Part shown: one piece after another, positions 60,183 through 64,000 of the stretch
Layout: the number at the start of each line of letters is the position of its first letter
Position numbering within the stretch: the first letter of the stretch is position 1
Assembly (NCBI RefSeq): GCF_001424985.1
Contig: NZ_LMDA01000024.1
Span: forward strand, 40,106-104,105
Direction: 5' to 3'
Length of the DNA: 64,000 nt
Source: Rhizobium sp. Root1212
GTDB taxonomy: Bacteria > Pseudomonadota > Alphaproteobacteria > Rhizobiales > Rhizobiaceae
The notes under the pieces: generated by a model
The model's database searches: none
What the model was told of the DNA's origin: nothing
What the model saw: only the letters and a program-made list of their open reading frames with translations
Program-made: the position numbers and the translations under genes

Positions 60183-60791
60183 TCAGGCCGTCTTCAGCGC
60201 CGAGGTCAGGTCGCCATAGCCGGTAAAGCGGTATTCATAGGCAAGCCCCAGCTGCTCTGCCGCTTTCTCCGCTTTTTCCTTCAGCGCCTCGTCTTCGGCT
60301 TGCGAGAGATAGACGAGCTTCCTGTAATGCCCGAAATACATATCGCGCAGCTCCGGGTGGCGGTCGAGGCCGAGCGGCTCGATGACGAAGGCTTCGAACT
60401 GGCGGACAAGGAAATCCGTCAGGAAGAAGGAGGTGAAGTCGTCGTCCCAGCGGGCGGCGAAATCGTCATTGCCGGCAAAGAAGGAATAACAGTGCGGGCC
60501 GGCGATGCGTTCCACGCCCTCTTCCTCGCAGAGACGGTCGAGCGCGCCGCCGGTGCCGCAATCGGCATAGGCGATGAAGATGCGCTCGAAGCCTTTTGCC
60601 CGCGCCTTGCCGATCGCCTCCTTGAGGCCGGGGACGATCTTGTCGGGCGTGTTGTGCCAGATGGCGGGAAGACAGCTGAGGTCGATATGGTCGAGACCGT
60701 TGACCTGGCATATAGTCAGGATTTCCCGCGCGATCGCGCCACAACCGATGACGTGAACTTTTTCCCGGTTCGCGCGTTGTGTGGGCGACAT
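60183..60791 (-). CDS. DUF1638 domain protein
   Basis: A 202-residue protein starting VHVIGCGAIAREILTICQVNGLDHIDLSCLPAIWHNTPDKIV in pieces, then FIAYADCGTGGALDRLCEEEGVERIAGPHCYSFFAG, which is the DUF1638 pattern with conserved Cys and His residues. Function unknown, but DUF1638 genes are repeatedly found with MttB/MtbC-type corrinoid genes. Cys-rich features suit a metal or thiol role. ATG 60791 follows GGGGGAGA. Divergent from the entericidin-like gene. Confidence 0.85.
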   Translation of the reverse strand: MSPTQRANREKVHVIGCGAIAREILTICQVNGLDHIDLSCLPAIWHNTPDKIVPGLKEAIGKARAKGFERIFIAYADCGTGGALDRLCEEEGVERIAGPHCYSFFAGNDDFAARWDDDFTSFFLTDFLVRQFEAFVIEPLGLDRHPELRDMYFGHYRKLVYLSQAEDEALKEKAEKAAEQLGLAYEYRFTGYGDLTSALKTA

Positions 60792-60836
60792 CAGAATGTC
60801 TCCCCCGTGTTCAGTCTCAGCGTAAGGAACCCTACC

Positions 60837-60995
60837 ATGACTGCAAAAACCCTTGCTACCATCGGCCTCGTCCTTTTCTCGATCACCACGCTCAGCGCTT
60901 GCGGCAATACGATCCGCGGCATGGGACAGGATACGGCCAATGCCGTCGATGCGACCCAGGATGCCGGCAAGAAAGTCGAGCGAGCAGCGAACTGA
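60837..60995 (+). CDS. Entericidin A/B family small lipoprotein
   Basis: A 52-residue lipoprotein: signal MTAKTLATIGLVLFSITTLSAC with lipobox LSAC, then a short helix (GMGQDTANAVDATQDAGKKVERA). Entericidins are antitoxin/toxin-like membrane lipoproteins, and rhizobia carry several short ones. ATG 60837 follows TAAGGAACC. A strong hairpin ends the transcript at 61045-61083. Confidence 0.82.
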   Translation: MTAKTLATIGLVLFSITTLSACGNTIRGMGQDTANAVDATQDAGKKVERAAN

Positions 60996-61044
60996 CGCCC
61001 CTTGATGCGGCAGATTCGCCTCTACCCGTCAGGGGCGAATATAG

Positions 61045-61083
61045 GAAAGCCGGCCACGCCTTTCATCGGTGCGGCCGGCTTTC
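61045..61083. terminator. Bidirectional rho-independent terminator
   Basis: GAAAGCCGGCC (61045-61055) pairs perfectly with GGCCGGCTTTC (61073-61083) around a 17-base loop. It lies between the entericidin-like gene (ends 60995) and the convergent corrinoid-protein gene (stop 61109), with T residues on the plus strand and A residues that read as T on the minus strand, so it serves both. Confidence 0.8.
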
Positions 61084-61108
61084 TTGATGTCCAAGCGATC
61101 CAGCCGGC

Positions 61109-61807
61109 TCAGGCGCCGGAAAGCTGGTTGTGCTTGCGCTTCATGAATTCCTTGGCCGTTTCGACCGCGATGGCGGCATCGCGGCAATAGGCGTCGGCGC
61201 CGACGGCCTTGCCGAATTCCTCGTTGAGCGGCGCGCCGCCGACGAGAACGACGTAATCGTCGCGCATGCCCTTTTCCTTCATCGTGTCGATCACGACCTT
61301 CATATAGGGCATGGTCGTGGTCAGAAGGGCGGACATGCCGAGAATGTCCGGCTGCTCGCGCTCGATGGCTTCCAGATAGTTTTCGACCGGGTTGTTGATG
61401 CCGAGATCGACGACGTCGAAGCCGGCGCCTTCCATCATCATGCCGACGAGGTTCTTGCCGATGTCGTGAATGTCGCCCTTGACGGTGCCGATCACCAGCT
61501 TGCCCTGCTTCGGTGCGCCGGTTGCGGCGAGCAGCGGCCGCAGGATGGTCATTCCGGCCTTCATCGCGTTGGCCGAGAGCAGCACTTCCGGCACGAACAG
61601 GATGCCGTCGCGGAAATCGATGCCGACGATGCGCATGCCTTCGACAAGCGCCTGGGTCAGCACGTCGTAGGGTGCCCAGCCGCGGCTCAGGAGGATGTTG
61701 GTGCCTTCCTCGATCTCTTCCTTCAATCCGTCATAGAGGTCGTCGTGCATCTGCTGCACCAGTTCCTCGTCGGAAAGCTCCTCGAGAATGATATCGTCGT
61801 CTGCCAT
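61109..61807 (-). CDS. Cobalamin-binding methyl-carrier protein (MtbC/MtvC-like)
   Basis: A 232-residue corrinoid protein. Residues ~10-95 are the helical cap of B12-binding methyltransferases (LVQQMHDDLYDGLKEEIEEG, GWAPYDVLTQALVEGMRIVG, FVPEVLLSANAMKAGM). Residues ~100-232 are the Rossmann B12-binding domain with GDIHDIGKN (112-119), whose His 114 ligates cobalt from below, and SALLTTTMPYM and VLVGGAPL. It should accept a methyl group from MttB and donate it to tetrahydrofolate. Divergent from mttB across a 351-base region rich in inverted repeats. Confidence 0.95.
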   Translation of the reverse strand: MADDDIILEELSDEELVQQMHDDLYDGLKEEIEEGTNILLSRGWAPYDVLTQALVEGMRIVGIDFRDGILFVPEVLLSANAMKAGMTILRPLLAATGAPKQGKLVIGTVKGDIHDIGKNLVGMMMEGAGFDVVDLGINNPVENYLEAIEREQPDILGMSALLTTTMPYMKVVIDTMKEKGMRDDYVVLVGGAPLNEEFGKAVGADAYCRDAAIAVETAKEFMKRKHNQLSGA

Positions 61808-62158
61808 GGTTAGGTTTCCTCGGTTCCCGGCCTGATCGGGATCTCACCCGACACAGGCACTATACTTAGCTTTCGCCGTCGCAAAAGCTCTTTTCGATTG
61901 CGACGTCGCATGCGATGAAAAGCGACGGCGTCTTTTTAAGATGTGGGCCACCATGCGCGTTGTGCATGGGAAAACAATATTTTAATCGGGCGTGTCTGAA
62001 AACGGCATGGCCGGAGCGACGTGTCGTAATCTGGCGGTTGGTTCTCTGTCGGGCTTGCGCCATCGGGCGGCGCATTGAGACCCGTCCGGGCCGGACGCCT
62101 TGGTAGCATAAGGGCATCATTCAAGCGCAGCCGATGCGTGGGAGAGGACTTGGAAAAC
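61808..62158. promoter_or_regulatory. Divergent promoter region with nested inverted repeats
   Basis: Between the corrinoid-protein and MttB genes. CGCCGTCGC (61874-61882) and GCGACGGCG (61922-61930) form perfect 9-bp arms about 57 bases overall. Inside is a perfect 12-base palindrome TGCGACGTCGCA (61899-61910) and repeated GTCGCA half-sites. Another pair, CCATGC/GCATGG, is at 61951-61969. These are candidate operators for coordinated control. No riboswitch fold (for example B12) was recognised. Confidence 0.5.
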
Positions 62159-63730
62159 ATGAGCGATGTGACGGAACAAACAGCGGATGCAGGCGGTCGC
62201 CGTTCGCGCGGTGAAGGACGCGGAGCAGCGGCAAGGCGCGCCTCGCGCACCGGCGGCGGCCCAGGTCAGTCGCTCCCCTATATCACCCGCAAGATTCGTG
62301 AATACGAGGTTCTCGACGAGGAAGGCCTGGCGCTGATCGAGCGCAATGCCGACCTCATTCTCGAAGAGATCGGCATCGAGTTCCGCGACGATGCGGAAGC
62401 GCTGGAACTGTGGAAAGCGGCGGGCGCCGACGTGCGCGGCCAGCGTGTGCATTTCCCCAAGGGGCTTTGCCGCGACCTGCTCAAGACCGCGCCGAAGGAA
62501 TTCACCTGGCATGCGCGTAATCCCGAGCGCAGCGTCCATATCGGCGGCAAGGCGACGGTGTTTGCACCGGTTTACGGCCCTCCCTTCGTGCGCGATCTCG
62601 AAGGCAACCGCCGCTACGCGACGATCGAGGATTTCCGCAATTTCGTGAAGCTCGCCTATATGGCGCCGTCGATGCACTCGTCGGGCGGCACGGTCTGCGA
62701 GCCTGTGGACGTGCCGGTCAACAAGCGCCACCTCGATATGATCTACAGCCATATCAAATATTCCGACAAGCCGTTCATGGGGTCGGTCACGGCGCCGGAG
62801 CGTGCGGAAGACACGATCGCCATGGCCAAGCTCGTCTTCGGCGACGAGTTCGTCGAAAACAACACGGTGACGCTGAACCTGATCAACGCCAACTCGCCGA
62901 TGGTGTTCGACGAGACCATGCTCGGCGCGCTGAAGGTTTATGCCCGCCACAATCAGGCGAGCGTCGTTTCGCCCTTCATCCTTTCCGGCGCGATGAGCCC
63001 GGTGACGGTGGCCGGCACGCTGACGCAGATTCTGGCCGAGGTTCTGGCCGGCGCTTCCTTCACCCAGCTGATCCGCAAGGGTTCGCCGGTGCTGTTCGGC
63101 ACGTTTGCCGCCTCGATCTCGATGCAGTCTGGCGCGCCAACCTTCGGCACGCCGGAACCGTCGCTGGTGTCCTATGGCGCGGCCCAGCTTGCCCGCCGTC
63201 TCGGCCTGCCGTTCCGTACCGGGGGTTCGCTCTGTGGCTCGAAGGTTCCGGATGCGCAGGCGGCCCACGAATCGGCCTCGACGCTGAACATGACGCTGCT
63301 GGCCGGCACGAACTTCGTGCTGCATGCGGCCGGCTGGCTCGAAGGCGGCCTCGTCTCGTCCTACGAGAAGTTCATGATCGACCAGGACCAGCTCGGCATG
63401 ATGCAGAAGATGGCCGAGGGCGTGGATCTTTCCGAAAACGCCCAGGCGCTCGACGCTATCCGCGAAGTCGGTCCGGGCAGCCACTATCTCGGCTGCGCCC
63501 ATACCCAGGCGAACTTCCAGACGGCTTTCTACCGCTCGGCGCTTGCCGACAACAACTCCTTCGAACAGTGGGAAGTGGAAGGCGAAAAGCGCATCGAGCA
63601 GCGTGCCAATGCGCTCGCCCGCAGCTGGCTCGACAGCTACGAAGCGCCGCCGCTCGATCCGGCGATCGATCAGGCGCTGCTCGACTACATCGCCCAGAAG
63701 AAGGATTCGATGCCCGACGCTTTCACTTGA
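62159..63730 (+). CDS. MttB-family (non-pyrrolysine) methylamine/quaternary-amine:corrinoid methyltransferase
   Basis: A 523-residue protein of the trimethylamine methyltransferase superfamily. Characteristic segments are GLALIERNADLILEEIGIEF, VHIGGKATVFAPVYGPPFVRD, GGTVCEPVDVPVNKRHLDM, LNLINANSPMVFDETMLGAL, FILSGAMSPVTVAGTL and QAHESAS-type stretches (AQAAHESASTLN). It is read without any in-frame TAG, so the pyrrolysine residue of archaeal MttB is absent, as in MtgB-type glycine betaine methyltransferases. It should transfer a methyl from a quaternary or methylated amine to the corrinoid protein. ATG 62159; N-terminal 35 residues are Gly/Arg-rich and dispensable-looking. Confidence 0.92.
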   Translation: MSDVTEQTADAGGRRSRGEGRGAAARRASRTGGGPGQSLPYITRKIREYEVLDEEGLALIERNADLILEEIGIEFRDDAEALELWKAAGADVRGQRVHFPKGLCRDLLKTAPKEFTWHARNPERSVHIGGKATVFAPVYGPPFVRDLEGNRRYATIEDFRNFVKLAYMAPSMHSSGGTVCEPVDVPVNKRHLDMIYSHIKYSDKPFMGSVTAPERAEDTIAMAKLVFGDEFVENNTVTLNLINANSPMVFDETMLGALKVYARHNQASVVSPFILSGAMSPVTVAGTLTQILAEVLAGASFTQLIRKGSPVLFGTFAASISMQSGAPTFGTPEPSLVSYGAAQLARRLGLPFRTGGSLCGSKVPDAQAAHESASTLNMTLLAGTNFVLHAAGWLEGGLVSSYEKFMIDQDQLGMMQKMAEGVDLSENAQALDAIREVGPGSHYLGCAHTQANFQTAFYRSALADNNSFEQWEVEGEKRIEQRANALARSWLDSYEAPPLDPAIDQALLDYIAQKKDSMPDAFT

Positions 63731-63865
63731 AGAGAGCCCGAGCGCGCCAGGGAGCAAGGCGGCGCGGCGCAGGTGGCTGATTTCATTCAGAAGGAAGTCT
63801 GGCGACCGCATTACCAAACGATGGGACCGAAGCCGAAATGAGCGGCCTCGCCATGCTCGATGAAC

Positions 63866-63899
63866 TCCGTGCGGCTTTGCGGCCGCACGGACTTTTTTT
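63866..63899 (+). terminator. Rho-independent terminator after the MttB gene
   Basis: TCCGTGCGGC (63866-63875) pairs with GCCGCACGGA (63882-63891), loop TTTGCG, followed by TTTTTTT. It is 136 bases beyond the MttB stop. The interval contains an in-frame continuation of the reading frame to 63841 but no independent gene. Confidence 0.85.
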
Positions 63900-63991
63900 G
63901 CGCGGTCTAGTGGATTTCGGCGGGGAGAGCGTGCCTTTCCTTGACGACAGGGCTGTTGCCCCCGACTCAACGGCGGCTGCCGCGGTCTTCC

Positions 63992-64000
63992 CTTCTCCCC
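63992..64000. repeat. Partial RIME-like repeat at the window edge
   Basis: CTTCTCCCC matches the first arm of the palindromic repeats at 22469 and 37895; the window ends before the complementary arm, so it is the third likely copy. Confidence 0.6.

Noticed and set aside
61808..62158. Cobalamin riboswitch before the corrinoid genes
   Set aside because: No B12-box-like conserved core or fitting multi-stem fold could be recognised by eye on either strand; only inverted repeats suited to protein binding.
62159..63730. Pyrrolysine-encoding MttB
   Set aside because: There is no in-frame TAG in the gene and no pyl genes in the window, so it is a non-pyrrolysine family member.
62117..63970. A 617-codon minus-strand frame opposite MttB
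   Set aside because: Shadow frame rich in Arg/Ala/His without domains; the plus strand encodes a full MttB-type protein with a natural start.

Overview
The window is chromosomal DNA of an alphaproteobacterium, almost certainly a member of the Rhizobiaceae (Rhizobium, Agrobacterium, Ensifer or Shinella type). Grounds are high GC with strong GC3 bias, palindromic repeats built on CTTCTCCCC/GGGGAGAAG arms that resemble the rhizobial RIME elements, DUF1127 micro-proteins beside a LysR regulator, an ExoD homologue, HisKA_2-type signalling and many short conserved rhizobial proteins. I see no prophage, transposase, CRISPR array or rRNA. One tRNA (Lys, anticodon CTT) is present.

Layout. 1-2207: housekeeping enzymes (partial EEP hydrolase, NUDIX, PhzF). 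2336-5070: tRNA-Lys and a secreted RTX protein with 77-residue internal repeats. 5424-6956: orphan sensor kinase. 6973-16594: one minus-strand operon of LLM flavin monooxygenases, M20 deacylase, GNAT, DsbA-like oxidoreductase and an amino-acid ABC importer; its gene content matches the B. subtilis ytm and yxe operons that salvage S-substituted cysteines. 17214-23325: isovaleryl-CoA/leucine catabolic operon (ivd, mccB, mccA) ending in a MaoC hydratase and a CitE-like lyase. 23448-35542: msrB-msrA, transporters, envelope proteins and small proteins. 35640-41945: OafA-type acyltransferase and the sulfate importer (sbp, cysT, cysW, cysA). 42154-49896: lipoprotein, DUF924, large MscS channel, two REC-REC signalling proteins (one a diguanylate cyclase) and a GlxA/AraC regulator. 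50321-52923: DUF1127 micro-proteins, LysR regulator, DNA topoisomerase IB.

52977-63730 is the most distinctive part: a corrinoid-dependent methyl-transfer cluster in what looks like an aerobe. It encodes a non-pyrrolysine MttB-family methyltransferase, a cobalamin-binding protein, a methyl-H4folate:corrinoid methyltransferase-like protein, a reductive activator (2Fe-2S plus ASKHA), a MetF-like reductase overlapping a Cys-rich MTHFR_C partner, and accessory proteins of unknown role (DUF1638, the 'virulence factor' family, a small helical protein), plus a formyltransferase-fold protein. The probable logic is methyl group from a quaternary or methylated amine to corrinoid, then to tetrahydrofolate, then oxidation into the C1 pool. 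The substrate is not readable from sequence.

Sulfur recurs (S-cysteine salvage, sulfate import, MsrA/B), and C1/CoA-ester catabolism is the second theme. Notable defects or rearrangements: a single-base frameshift in one of two paralogous binding proteins (about 8747-8750), and a palindromic repeat inserted in frame inside the CitE-like lyase gene (22469-22587).
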